This document shows, in pieces, positions 10,578 to 18,241 of a stretch of DNA of 64,000 nucleotides; position 1 is the first letter of the stretch, and each line of letters opens with the position of its first letter. Location of the stretch: assembly GCF_016917355.1 (NCBI RefSeq), contig NZ_CP070304.1:2666001-2730000 (forward strand). Reading direction: 5' to 3'. This DNA is from Glaciimonas sp. PAMC28666. Lineage in GTDB: Bacteria > Pseudomonadota > Gammaproteobacteria > Burkholderiales > Burkholderiaceae_D. The notes below the pieces were generated by a model, which had not been told where the DNA came from, made no database searches, and worked only from the letters and a program-made list of their open reading frames with translations. The position numbers were made by a program, and so were the translations under genes.

Positions 10578-10627
10578 TCGGACTTGTAATCAGGGGGTGG
10601 CGGGTTCAAGTCCTGCAGCCAGCACCA
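10578..10627 (+). pseudogene. 3' half of tRNA-Thr (TGT), probable attachment-site relic
   Basis: The sequence folds as the 3' part of a tRNA. There is a nearly paired anticodon stem (10578-10582 with 10590-10594) and the loop CTTGTAA with anticodon TGT. A variable loop follows, then a perfect T arm (GCGGG/CCTGC around TTCAAGT), and the 3' acceptor strand AGCCAGC with ACCA encoded. The 27 bases upstream contain neither the matching 5' acceptor strand nor a D arm. It is therefore not a complete tRNA. This is what remains when an element integrates into, or deletes, the 5' half of a tRNA gene. Confidence 0.75.
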
Positions 10628-10636
10628 ATATACACA

Positions 10637-10668
10637 ATGCCTCCCGTAGATTTTACGGGAGGCATTTG
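10637..10668 (+). terminator. Intrinsic terminator behind the tRNA-Thr relic
   Basis: A perfect 12-bp inverted repeat (ATGCCTCCCGTA / TACGGGAGGCAT) with a short loop, followed by TTTGCTTTT. It lies 10 bases after the encoded CCA, as expected for a tRNA terminator. Confidence 0.75.
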
Positions 10669-10723
10669 CTTTTGTGGAACGCAAAAAAACAGAGTTAGTC
10701 CACTCAGCATCCACAAAGGCCAA

Positions 10724-10903
10724 ACGGCAACCATCGTTAAGACCCCTTCCGGTACCTGGAAGGCGCTCATTCACAACATCCGCTGGCCAACTACTTCTAG
10801 TACTTTCCGCACAAAGCGCGACGTCGATGACTGGTTGCGTCGGGCTCAATATGAAATTGCACGTGGCGAACATCGTGATAGTCGTCGTAACGCAAAAAAA
10901 TAA
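10724..10903 (+). pseudogene. Truncated phage-type integrase (N-terminal arm-binding domain only)
   Basis: The frame encodes about 59 residues matching the start of tyrosine integrases of tRNA-targeting islands: TATIVKTPSGTWKALI, then a STFRTKRDVDDWLRRA segment and a basic tail. The usual start Met appears as ACG at 10724-10726, so the start codon seems lost; in-frame codons extend upstream through the terminator. The catalytic core, normally ~300 further residues with the RHRY tetrad, is absent because the frame stops at 10903. It lies about 100 bases from the tRNA 3' end, the normal position for such an integrase. Confidence 0.65.
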
Positions 10904-11080
10904 CTATTCGAATGTGTTCGCGGAAATTAACCTTAACAGAACACGTTCGTTTTCATGTCCGAATTCAGCCAGACGCGTGCGGTTGATTCCATTAAAATCT
11001 CGATTACAGGAAAAGTTTGCGGTGCGCTTCCGACAGGCACATCAAGTCATCCAAACCAATTAATCGAATCCCAACGAACA

Positions 11081-11959
11081 ATGCAAAGTATCGAACTCAT
11101 ACTGCTAGCGGCCATTTGGGGCGCTTCATTTCTTTTTATGCGGATCGGCGCGCCGGAATTCGGTCCTGTCGCGTTAATTTTCTTACGAGTAGGTATTGCT
11201 ACGCTGGTGTTGATGCCAGTTGCTCGTTCAGAGGTTACGCGTCAACATTTGCGGAGTAGGGCTTGGCCCTTGTTAGTGGTCGGTATATTTGGTTCAGCCA
11301 TACCGTTTTGTTTGTTTGCTTACTCTACGCTTTATATCAATGCAGGATTTGACTCTATTCTGAATGCCACGACCCCGCTCTGGACGGCTTTGATAGCGAT
11401 GATATGGCTAAAAATTCCTCTGGCCAGATCGCAAATGCTGGGGCTGATCGTTGGATTAATGGGTGTTGTTATTTTGGTGTGGGACAAAATAGGAGAGGGA
11501 TTGCCGGATGTCTGGCTTGCTATCGGTGCGGTGCTATTGGCTACCCTGTCCTATGGGTTTTCTGCTAATTATTCCAAGCAGCGGCTGGCGGGAATTCCCC
11601 CGTTTGTGGTTGCTTTTGGTAGTCAATTTTTTGCAACGGTCGTGCTTTTTCCGTTTGTTTTTTTTAACTGGCCGTCGGGAAGCATTTCACTTTCTGCCTG
11701 GTCAGCTTTGATTGCATTGGCTGTTATCTGTACTGGCTTCGCGTTCATCATCTATTTCAGATTGATTGAAAATGTTGGTGCCGCTTACGCTACGTCCGTT
11801 ACCTTTTTGATTCCCGTATTTGGTGTGTTGTGGGGTGCCATTTTTCTGCGTGAAGCCATCAGTCCGAACATGATAATAGGGAGTCTTGTGATTTTGCTTG
11901 GTACGGCGCTGGGGAGCGGAAAAGTTAAATTTCCGCGCCTCAGTATTCGCGGTTCATGA
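11081..11959 (+). CDS. EamA/DMT-family transporter
   Basis: An inner-membrane drug/metabolite exporter of the EamA family, 292 residues, with ten predicted hydrophobic helices arranged as two five-helix repeats. It begins IELILLAAIWGASFLFMRIGAPEFGP, in which WGASF is the family signature, and the second half repeats the pattern with the LREAI loop near the end. I chose ATG 11081 over the upstream ATG 10955 because the extra 42 residues are polar and unlike the family. The substrate is unknown. It lies between the integrase relic and a second tRNA-end relic, so it may have arrived with the lost element. Confidence 0.85.
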   Translation: MQSIELILLAAIWGASFLFMRIGAPEFGPVALIFLRVGIATLVLMPVARSEVTRQHLRSRAWPLLVVGIFGSAIPFCLFAYSTLYINAGFDSILNATTPLWTALIAMIWLKIPLARSQMLGLIVGLMGVVILVWDKIGEGLPDVWLAIGAVLLATLSYGFSANYSKQRLAGIPPFVVAFGSQFFATVVLFPFVFFNWPSGSISLSAWSALIALAVICTGFAFIIYFRLIENVGAAYATSVTFLIPVFGVLWGAIFLREAISPNMIIGSLVILLGTALGSGKVKFPRLSIRGS

Positions 11960-11976
11960 ACTGATCTTGATGCGAC

Positions 11977-12918
11977 TTAGCCAGCCTTCAGCGAAGCATC
12001 CCCGTTCAAGGCCAATGGCAGGGCTCTGGCCCATCGGTTGGCCGAAAGCGAAAAGCTCAGCGAGCGAACCTGGTGGTACCAGCCCGCTGGCACATACAAG
12101 AGCTCACCCGGTTGCATGATGCATTCGATCATTGCGGCCTGACGTGCAAGCGGAAATTTCTCGAAATCCGGTGCCTCCGGGTTAAACGGTGAGCCGAACA
12201 AGATGGCGTTTGCTTCGGATGGGTAAAGGAATTCATCGTGGTGAGGTGGGGACAGGAAAATACGCTTGGTGCCCCAGATCTGCGCAAAAATATTATCGTC
12301 ATAATCGCAATGCAGCGGCGTCACCGTTCCGGCTGGGCCAAGCCAAAAGCGCGGCGGGCCCATTTTATTAAAATAGCTGGGCCAGTAGCACAACGTATTC
12401 AATTCACGTAATTCGAGATTGCCCAGATACGGTGGCAGGTCCTGCGGGTTATTTTCGACTAGCGCAAGATACGCCAGCAGAGACATATCCTGCATCGCCC
12501 GGTCAGGCGCGAAAGCGGTATTGACATAGTCGCCAACCCGCGCACGCACGGGTAACTGGCCGAAGCGCTCGCGCAGCGTTTGTGGCGTCAGTGCGGATAG
12601 TGGCCACTTGCCAACGAGTCCGGTGATGACGAATGGCAGGCCCTTTGCCGCACGCATTCGGAATGCTGAAGCGTCGATTATGCCCATGCGTTCTACCGTG
12701 GAAATGACGGGCAGGCTGCGACCGGCAAGCCGGATCGCCTCGCGCATTTCCTGTATTGATGTGACGCCGCGAATCAGCGCGTCCTTTAGCTCTCGCGCCT
12801 GTTTTTTGACAATGGCGTCTTCGGGCGACATGGCTGTTGATGAAGGTCGAGGCGGCAGCAATCGTGACGATTGGCGTGTGTCCTGAAGTTCTTGATTAAC
12901 GGTTACCGGCTTTTTCAT
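11977..12918 (-). CDS. Cupin-8 / JmjC-type Fe(II)/2-oxoglutarate dioxygenase-like protein
   Basis: A 313-residue protein of the cupin-8/JmjC class, which hydroxylates proteins or small molecules using Fe(II) and 2-oxoglutarate. The metal-binding triad is visible: HCD near residue 203 (TPLHCDYDDN) and the distal His in PAGWYHQV near 282. The FVITGLVGKWP segment near residue 95 is typical of the class. The substrate cannot be told. It converges with the EamA gene (stops 17 bases apart). The ~60-residue N-terminal extension is polar and less conserved-looking. Confidence 0.8.
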   Translation of the reverse strand: MKKPVTVNQELQDTRQSSRLLPPRPSSTAMSPEDAIVKKQARELKDALIRGVTSIQEMREAIRLAGRSLPVISTVERMGIIDASAFRMRAAKGLPFVITGLVGKWPLSALTPQTLRERFGQLPVRARVGDYVNTAFAPDRAMQDMSLLAYLALVENNPQDLPPYLGNLELRELNTLCYWPSYFNKMGPPRFWLGPAGTVTPLHCDYDDNIFAQIWGTKRIFLSPPHHDEFLYPSEANAILFGSPFNPEAPDFEKFPLARQAAMIECIMQPGELLYVPAGWYHQVRSLSFSLSANRWARALPLALNGDASLKAG

Positions 12919-12970
12919 ATTTCGATCGCTGTGCAGATATTTTAACGGTGATTAACGTCGATGCGCATAT

Positions 12971-12993
12971 GGGTTCAAGTCCTGCGGCTAGCA
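12971..12993 (+). repeat. Second, imperfect copy of the tRNA-Thr 3' end
   Basis: GGGTTCAAGTCCTGC is identical to the T arm of the relic at 10602-10616. It is followed by GGCTAGCA, against AGCCAGCA in the first copy. No CCA and no 5' tRNA half are present. It is probably the other attachment-site copy of an integrated element, or a decayed remnant of a tandem insertion. Confidence 0.55.
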
Positions 12994-13002
12994 ATAATGC
13001 TT

Positions 13003-13031
13003 AAAAAGGCTCACAGCTATGTGGCCTTTTT
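13003..13031 (+). terminator. Intrinsic terminator behind the second tRNA-end copy
   Basis: Stem AAAAAGGC-t-CAC with GTG-GCCTTTTT around the loop AGCTAT, ending in a T-run. It is placed 10 bases after the tRNA-end copy, paralleling the arrangement at 10578-10668. Confidence 0.6.
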
Positions 13032-13204
13032 CTATTATTCCGGAAAATCCCATTTTGTTGGCTTAATGAACTTTCGTGACGAGATTGAGGGTAGCGTGCC
13101 GTGAAGGTTCTTTCGAAGCATTCAAACAGTTTTGAGGAACATTTATGTCGACGAATATGAAGCCGTTCCTCTCTATGCAAATCCTGCACTCGCCTCGCGC
13201 TTTC

Positions 13205-14098
13205 TCAGTCCATCTCTTCCAGTACCAATTCAAAACATATCAACACAGGATTGGTGTCTCGCTTTATCCAGCCTCTGTGTACGTGGCCATGCGGGTCGAT
13301 TACCGCAATGTGCAATGTCGTCTCGGGACCGGAGGCTCCGGCAAGCACCTGACCGGATAAAATTAATATTTCCGTTGCATTATCCTCGACGCCACTGCCA
13401 TCTTCAAATTGTGCGCCAACGAGGCTTCCAACGCTGCCGCGGATGTTGGCGGATTTAAATCCGTGCGTATGGCAGACCGACTCTATACTTCGCACCAGGT
13501 CCTCATTGGGGCGGATCCTGGCGATAGCGCATCGTTTCGACGTGGTTGGTGCATCGCCAGGGAAGTCGGCTGCAGCGGGTATCGGATGGAACAGCGTAAA
13601 ATTTGTTTCCTGATCGAAGTCCGCTTGCATTGCCACGTTGGCTAATCCCCATGCCTGGGCTTGCACCGCGGTGTCCACGATCACTTGATCGGTAAAAAGG
13701 TGGCCGCCATGCTCCATGCCGTCCGAGTCATCCCAAAGCGCGTGACAGTGCACAAACGGCATGCCATCTTTGCGGCCGATGGTGGCGCACGCCAGCTTGA
13801 TATTTACTCCGTCTTCTATCTGGTGTGGCTCGCTATAAAATGCGGCGTGCTGATCGTCCTTCGCCAATGCGGGGCGCACGTAATGCAGGGCACGTAACTT
13901 CAGGTTTTCAATTCGGACCGTACCACTTTCGAAGCCTGCGTTCTTCAAAGGTGCTATCAACGCGTCACGTAAAGATAGATTCGGCTGGAGCAGGAACGTC
14001 AGAAAGAGTCCTTGGCCATCAAGGGATTCGATGCGAACAGGATCTGGTTTTCCTGGTTGCTTGAGGCTGCGGGGTATTGTCAGCATGTCGGTTTCCAA
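13205..14098 (-). CDS. PPC/DUF296-domain protein (tandem)
   Basis: A 297-residue protein with two PPC (PCC, DUF296) modules. The first has the metal-ligand pattern FVHCHALWDD...HGGHLF (about residues 117-136). The second, near residues 215-290, reads SANIRGSVGSLVGAQF, then HIAVIDPHGHVHRGWI. PPC proteins form trimers and in plants accompany AT-hook DNA-binding motifs; bacterial roles are mostly unknown. No AT-hook is seen here. It is transcribed alone. The first annotated Met is followed by a second at residue 5, and either could be the start. Confidence 0.75.
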   Translation of the reverse strand: METDMLTIPRSLKQPGKPDPVRIESLDGQGLFLTFLLQPNLSLRDALIAPLKNAGFESGTVRIENLKLRALHYVRPALAKDDQHAAFYSEPHQIEDGVNIKLACATIGRKDGMPFVHCHALWDDSDGMEHGGHLFTDQVIVDTAVQAQAWGLANVAMQADFDQETNFTLFHPIPAAADFPGDAPTTSKRCAIARIRPNEDLVRSIESVCHTHGFKSANIRGSVGSLVGAQFEDGSGVEDNATEILILSGQVLAGASGPETTLHIAVIDPHGHVHRGWIKRDTNPVLICFELVLEEMD

Positions 14099-14497
14099 TA
14101 CATTCTTATGATGAGGCGATCCCTGTCTAAAAAACGCCTGCGTGCGAACATCTACAAAGACGCATTTAATTAATATCCATACCCGCCTATTTTATTCCGA
14201 ACATGCAAACTGCATATTGACGATGCTCTTCGCTGGGAGCGGACCATAAAATGGACGGAAAAGTGGACGGAAAAGTGGACGAAGCCAGCCAGAGTCCGGC
14301 AGCGTACTACGGCCGAAAATCGTCGATGCGAAAGGCGCACAGAACAAGAAGGTGCTGAACTTCGCAGAGGAGCGGACTTTTCCGAAAGGGAATTTTGTTA
14401 AGCGGTCCGGGGATGGCGTTGCGGAGCGATATGGACCGCATGGGATGCGGTCCTTCCACAGCGTCAGCGGTTAGGGCGTTCAGGATTGATGACCGGA
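14099..14497 (+). other. Intergenic region with short repeat and hairpin, no gene seen
   Basis: This region lies between the PPC gene and acuR. A 12-bp unit (AAAAGTGGACGG) occurs in about three copies at 14248-14282. A perfect 8-bp hairpin (GGACCGCA / TGCGGTCC, loop TGGGA) sits at 14433-14453, downstream of acuR, but without a T-run. A frame from ATG 14251 encodes 35 repetitive residues and is not convincing. Confidence 0.5.
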
Positions 14498-15118
14498 TTA
14501 GCGCGGCTGTAAATGCTTCAAGTGTTCCATAAAAGCATTGCTTGCGTCATCAAGGGGCACTCTGGATTTTTCGAGTTTGGAGCAAAGCACGGCGCCCTCC
14601 CATGCGATCCAGAAATAGCGCGCAAGCGCTTCGGTGTTGACGTCGGCCCGGAGGTCGCCTGTTACCTTGGCCTCATCAAGGCAAGCTTGAATACGTTCAC
14701 GCCAGTTCGTCAGTACGTTCAGTAGGGCGATGCGAAATTTATCGTCCAAGGCGGCCAACTCCTGGCCCAAATTTCCGATGAGGCAACCGCGCTTGTAGTC
14801 AAACCGTTTCATCCCTCCTGAGGCATCGGCAGTAAAGGCCTTGATGCGCTCTAAAGGCGGAAGTGAAGGGTCCAGTAGTATGCGATCCAGCTTGCCCGCA
14901 AAATAATCGGCATAACTATCGATCACCGCCAGCGTATAGGTCTCTTTGTTTTCGAAGTAGTAATAAAAAGATCCTTTCGGAACGCCCGCAGCTTTTACTA
15001 CTTCGTCCAGCGGCGTATTGTGGAAACCTTTTTCCGTAAAGATGGCGACACCAATGCGGATGAGTTCGGCGCGTTTTCCTTTGTCGCGGGGCGCGGGTGC
15101 TACTGTCGTTTTAGCCAT
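14498..15118 (-). CDS. acuR: AcuR-type TetR regulator
   Basis: A 206-residue TetR/AcrR-family repressor. The N-terminal helix-turn-helix is clear (TPLDEVVKAAGVPKGSFYYYF, residues ~38-58). The ligand domain contains RGCLIGNLGQELAAL and FWIAWEGAVL, which closely match AcuR, the acrylate-responsive repressor of acuI and DMSP genes in Rhodobacter. It is divergent from a transporter gene and next to acuI, reinforcing the assignment. Its own promoter carries an operator, so autorepression is likely. The inducer (acrylate or acryloyl-CoA) is inferred from the family. Confidence 0.85.
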   Translation of the reverse strand: MAKTTVAPAPRDKGKRAELIRIGVAIFTEKGFHNTPLDEVVKAAGVPKGSFYYYFENKETYTLAVIDSYADYFAGKLDRILLDPSLPPLERIKAFTADASGGMKRFDYKRGCLIGNLGQELAALDDKFRIALLNVLTNWRERIQACLDEAKVTGDLRADVNTEALARYFWIAWEGAVLCSKLEKSRVPLDDASNAFMEHLKHLQPR

Positions 15119-15338
15119 TTGTGGTTCCGGTTGGTGATGTCGTCAGAAGGGCGATTGCATGAACGCGTCGAGCCCGAAGACGCGGTATTTCTGCATCGTT
15201 CCACGGGCAGCCTTACAGTGCATTTTTCATGGGTTCTCGGGCTTGCGCCACTTTTCCGCTTTCAAATCCAGGTTTCAGTCATCCTGAGATAAGGGTTTGA
15301 ATGTGTTGTCGCTCAAACATCGGACGTTTTCCTAGAGA

Positions 15339-15370
15339 ATCATAATAGTTTGTAATTGACTGGTCAACTA
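15339..15370 (-). promoter_or_regulatory. acuR promoter with operator O1
   Basis: On the minus strand, TTGACC (15367-15362) and TATGAT (15344-15339) are separated by exactly 17 bases, forming a strong sigma-70 promoter firing towards acuR. The -35 lies inside an 18-bp near-palindrome, 15353-15370 (TAATTGACTGGTCAACTA), identical to O3 before acuI. This is the likely AcuR operator. Confidence 0.7.
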
Positions 15371-15416
15371 AATTATGCCGCCTGTTGAACTACGCTCTTT
15401 TCTGCTCTTTTGAAAA

Positions 15417-15448
15417 TAGTTGACCGGTCAGTTATAAGGCGGTATAAA
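15417..15448 (+). promoter_or_regulatory. Promoter of the fatty-acid transporter gene with operator O2
   Basis: TTGACC (15420-15425), a 17-base spacer and TATAAA (15443-15448) form a near-consensus promoter ~125 bases before the transporter start. The operator 15417-15434 (TAGTTGACCGGTCAGTTA) covers the -35 and matches the reverse complement of O1 at 16 of 18 positions. A further half-site (GGTCAACTAT) lies at 15490-15499. Confidence 0.7.
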
Positions 15449-15574
15449 TATGCTCAATGGCTGATCCAGTTTGCTCGTTAGAAGCGAAAGGTCAACTATT
15501 GGCTGAAAACCGGTTCGTCAGATGTTCGTCAGAGTTCGGCAAACCACACCTTTATAAAATTCAGGAGACATGCG

Positions 15575-16975
15575 GTGGAAAAAATAATTGAGGAAAATAC
15601 GTTACGGCGTGAGGAAAATGGCTTCCTGAACGCCGGACTGCAACGATTAGCAAGATTTTGCGTGATGATCGTGGAGCGGATCATGCCCGATCCCTTTGTC
15701 ATTGCGATTATGCTGACAATGCTCACCTGCGTTCTGGCGTATTTTTTGGCACCGCATGCCTCCGTTCCGGAAGTATTGACCAGTTGGGTAGATGGCGTTT
15801 TTAAAATTGCCAGCTTTGCATTTCTGGTAGCACTGACGCTGGTAACTGGTCACGCCTTGTCGACCTCCAAACCGGTAGCGCATCTTCTTAAAACCATTGC
15901 TCAGATCCCGACCACCAAAGAAGGGGCGATGACACTGACGTTCCTGGTTTCGATGACTGCTGGTCTTCTGAACTGGGCTGTTGGTCTGGTCGTCTCGGCG
16001 CTGTTTGCGCGCGAAATAGCGAAACGCATGCGGGTGGATTTTGCCTGGCTGGTGGCCGCGGCCTATGCGGGCTGGTCATTTTACGTGTGCGGCATTTCGA
16101 GCTCTATTGCGCTGGTCAGTGCCAGTAAAGGGTCTCCTTTGAATGTGATAGAGAAAGTGACGGGGAACGTGCTCCCGATGAAGGATTTTTTATTTTCCCC
16201 GTTGAATTACTTACCTCTGATTATCCTGGCGATTGTTCTCCCGCTGGTATTCCGCGCCATGATGCCGAGCGATGCGGAGACTATCCCAGCTGACCCGACC
16301 CGTCTTGAAGCCGAGGACACCGTTTCATCGGAAGAAAGCGCAGCCCATACGATTGCCGGGTTGCTCGATCATGCCTGGGTGCTTAATCTTGCTCTGGTGG
16401 CGCTTGGCCTTGCCTACATCGTGTTGAAGATATCGCAGGGCGCGTTCACGATGGATCTGAATATGTTGGTGCTCGTGTTTCTGTTATTGGGTTTGTTGAT
16501 GCACTGGACACCAAAGGCTTACGTGCGCGCCATAAACAATGCGGCGCGGGTCACCGGACCGATTCTGCTGCAGTTTCCCATTTACGGCGGGATCATGGGG
16601 ATTATGTCTGCCACCGGATTAGCGGACGTGATCGCGCAATGGTTTATCGGCTTTTCGACGACCCAAACGCTGCCTTTCTGGAGTTTTGTGTCGTCCGTGA
16701 TTATCAGCATGTTCGTGCCTAGCGCGGGAGGCCATTGGGTTGTTCAGGCACCCTTTGTTGTGCCGGCTGCCGAACATCTGCATGTTGCACAGGGCGCGGT
16801 GGCGATTGCAGTGGCATTGGGCGAGAGCGCCGCCGACATGATTCAGCCGATGTGGGTCATCCCGCTGTTAGCGATTGCCGGAGTGGGGATGGGGCGTGTC
16901 ATGGGCTATACGGTGGTGGCTTTTTTCATCATGTGCGCCGTAATGGGCGGCACTTTGCTTTTATTTCCCCATTAG
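15575..16975 (+). CDS. AtoE-type short-chain fatty acid transporter
   Basis: A 466-residue inner-membrane permease of the AtoE (short-chain fatty acid:proton) family with about 12 hydrophobic segments. Family-like stretches include MTAGLLNWAVGLVVSALFA, QFPIYGGIMGIM and FVPSAGGHWVVQAPF. The GTG start is chosen because CAGGAG sits 7 bases upstream; the nearby ATG at 15570 is out of frame. It heads the cluster with acuI, ligase and hydratase. From this context it probably imports acrylate, propionate or another short unsaturated acid rather than acetoacetate/butyrate; the substrate is an inference. Confidence 0.85.
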   Translation: MEKIIEENTLRREENGFLNAGLQRLARFCVMIVERIMPDPFVIAIMLTMLTCVLAYFLAPHASVPEVLTSWVDGVFKIASFAFLVALTLVTGHALSTSKPVAHLLKTIAQIPTTKEGAMTLTFLVSMTAGLLNWAVGLVVSALFAREIAKRMRVDFAWLVAAAYAGWSFYVCGISSSIALVSASKGSPLNVIEKVTGNVLPMKDFLFSPLNYLPLIILAIVLPLVFRAMMPSDAETIPADPTRLEAEDTVSSEESAAHTIAGLLDHAWVLNLALVALGLAYIVLKISQGAFTMDLNMLVLVFLLLGLLMHWTPKAYVRAINNAARVTGPILLQFPIYGGIMGIMSATGLADVIAQWFIGFSTTQTLPFWSFVSSVIISMFVPSAGGHWVVQAPFVVPAAEHLHVAQGAVAIAVALGESAADMIQPMWVIPLLAIAGVGMGRVMGYTVVAFFIMCAVMGGTLLLFPH

Positions 16976-17014
16976 GATTCTGCGTAGCAGTAAAGAGATC
17001 ACGGTTTAAATTGC

Positions 17015-17057
17015 TTGACATCAACTCTCGCACAATTAATAATTGACTGGTCAACTA
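17015..17057 (+). promoter_or_regulatory. acuI promoter with operator O3
   Basis: TTGACA (17015-17020), a 16-base gap and TAATAA (17037-17042) form a plausible promoter. The 18-bp operator at 17040-17057 overlaps its -10 and probable start site and is identical base for base to O1. Binding there would block acuI transcription independently of the transporter promoter. Confidence 0.65.
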
Positions 17058-17145
17058 GTAATTTTACAAGCTGAAATAATTGCAAAACAACGCGGTGTAC
17101 ATCTGGGTACGTCCCGGTTAAATTTACTTAATGAAGGAAACTCTC

Positions 17146-18147
17146 ATGTCACAAAACAGATTTCAAGCGCTGGTCCTTCGCGAAGAAGACAAAAAAACCA
17201 ATGCATCGATTGAAGAACTCACCATGGATGCGCTGCCTGCCGAAGATACGTTAGTTAAAGTGGATTACTCCACCCTGAACTACAAGGATGCGCTGGCCGT
17301 CACCGGTAAGGGTAAGATTGTGAGAACCTGGCCCATGGTTCCGGGGATTGATTTTTCGGGGACGGTGGTCGAGTCGAGCAATCCAAAATATCAGCCGGGA
17401 ACGCAAGTGGTGCTGACAGGCTGGAGCGTCGGCGAAAAATATTGGGGTGGTTACAGTCAGTACCAGCGTGTTAACAGCGACTGGCTGGTGCCATTGCCGG
17501 AAGGGCTAAGCACGCGTGAGGCAATGATGATTGGTACCGCAGGGTTTACGGCAATGCTATGCGTGAATGCGCTGGAGAACGCAAACATCACGCCGCAAAG
17601 CGGACCGGTGCTGGTCACGGGTGCCGCTGGCGGCGTCGGAAGCGTCGCAGTTGCGATCCTTAAGAAACGCGGCTATTCCGTTACAGCGTTGACCGGCGAC
17701 ATCGAAAAACATGCTTATGTAAGTCAACTTGGCGCAACCGCTTTCGCCGATGGGCCGCAATGGCAGGAGGTTCCCCGCGCGCTTGAGGGGCAGCGCTGGG
17801 CCGCCGCGATTGATACCGTCGGCTCCAAAGTGCTTGCCCGCGTTCTCGCCGAAATGGATTACGGCGGTGTCGTCGCAGCCTGTGGTTTGGCTGGTGGCGC
17901 AGATCTTACGACCAGCGTCATGCCATTTATCTTACGCAGCGTAAAATTGATCGGTGTCGACTCGGTGATGTTGCCAACCAAGGACCGACTACACGCCTGG
18001 CAGCGTATCGTGCATGACTTGCCCATGGAAGTATTGCGTGGGATTACGGCTGCAACAGTGTCGCTGAATGACGTCAAGAACGCTGCGGAAGACATGCTCG
18101 GCGGGAAACTCAAAGGGCGCGTGTTAGTGGATGTGAACGCTGCCTGA
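17146..18147 (+). CDS. acuI: Acryloyl-CoA reductase (NADPH), AcuI/YhdH family
   Basis: A 333-residue zinc-independent MDR-family oxidoreductase of the AcuI/YhdH type, which reduces acryloyl-CoA to propionyl-CoA with NADPH and so detoxifies acrylate. Visible features are the YSTLNYKDALA and PGIDFSGTV segments, and the nucleotide-binding GAAGGVGSVAVAIL near residue 160. ATG 17146 is chosen because GAAGGA lies just upstream; the earlier in-frame ATG (17131) overlaps that site. The gene follows its own operator/promoter and precedes the ligase and hydratase on the same strand. Confidence 0.9.
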   Translation: MSQNRFQALVLREEDKKTNASIEELTMDALPAEDTLVKVDYSTLNYKDALAVTGKGKIVRTWPMVPGIDFSGTVVESSNPKYQPGTQVVLTGWSVGEKYWGGYSQYQRVNSDWLVPLPEGLSTREAMMIGTAGFTAMLCVNALENANITPQSGPVLVTGAAGGVGSVAVAILKKRGYSVTALTGDIEKHAYVSQLGATAFADGPQWQEVPRALEGQRWAAAIDTVGSKVLARVLAEMDYGGVVAACGLAGGADLTTSVMPFILRSVKLIGVDSVMLPTKDRLHAWQRIVHDLPMEVLRGITAATVSLNDVKNAAEDMLGGKLKGRVLVDVNAA

Positions 18148-18241
18148 TCAGTTGTGGGGATCGGAGCATGAATTAATTGTGCTGAATTGCGTCGCTAATT
18201 TAATGGCGCAAAATCGCTCATAAAAAAGGACGGAGACTGCT

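Noticed and set aside
10552-10627. A complete tRNA-Thr gene
   Set aside because: The seven bases where the 5' acceptor strand should be do not pair with AGCCAGC, and no D arm can be drawn.
10373-10873. Minus-strand frame of 166 codons across the tRNA relic
   Set aside because: It reads through the tRNA end, the terminator and the integrase stub in antisense; such frames across tRNAs are a common artefact.
10674-11063. Plus-strand frame of 129 codons
   Set aside because: It overlaps the integrase remnant in another frame and gives no recognisable protein; the integrase frame has a clear family match.
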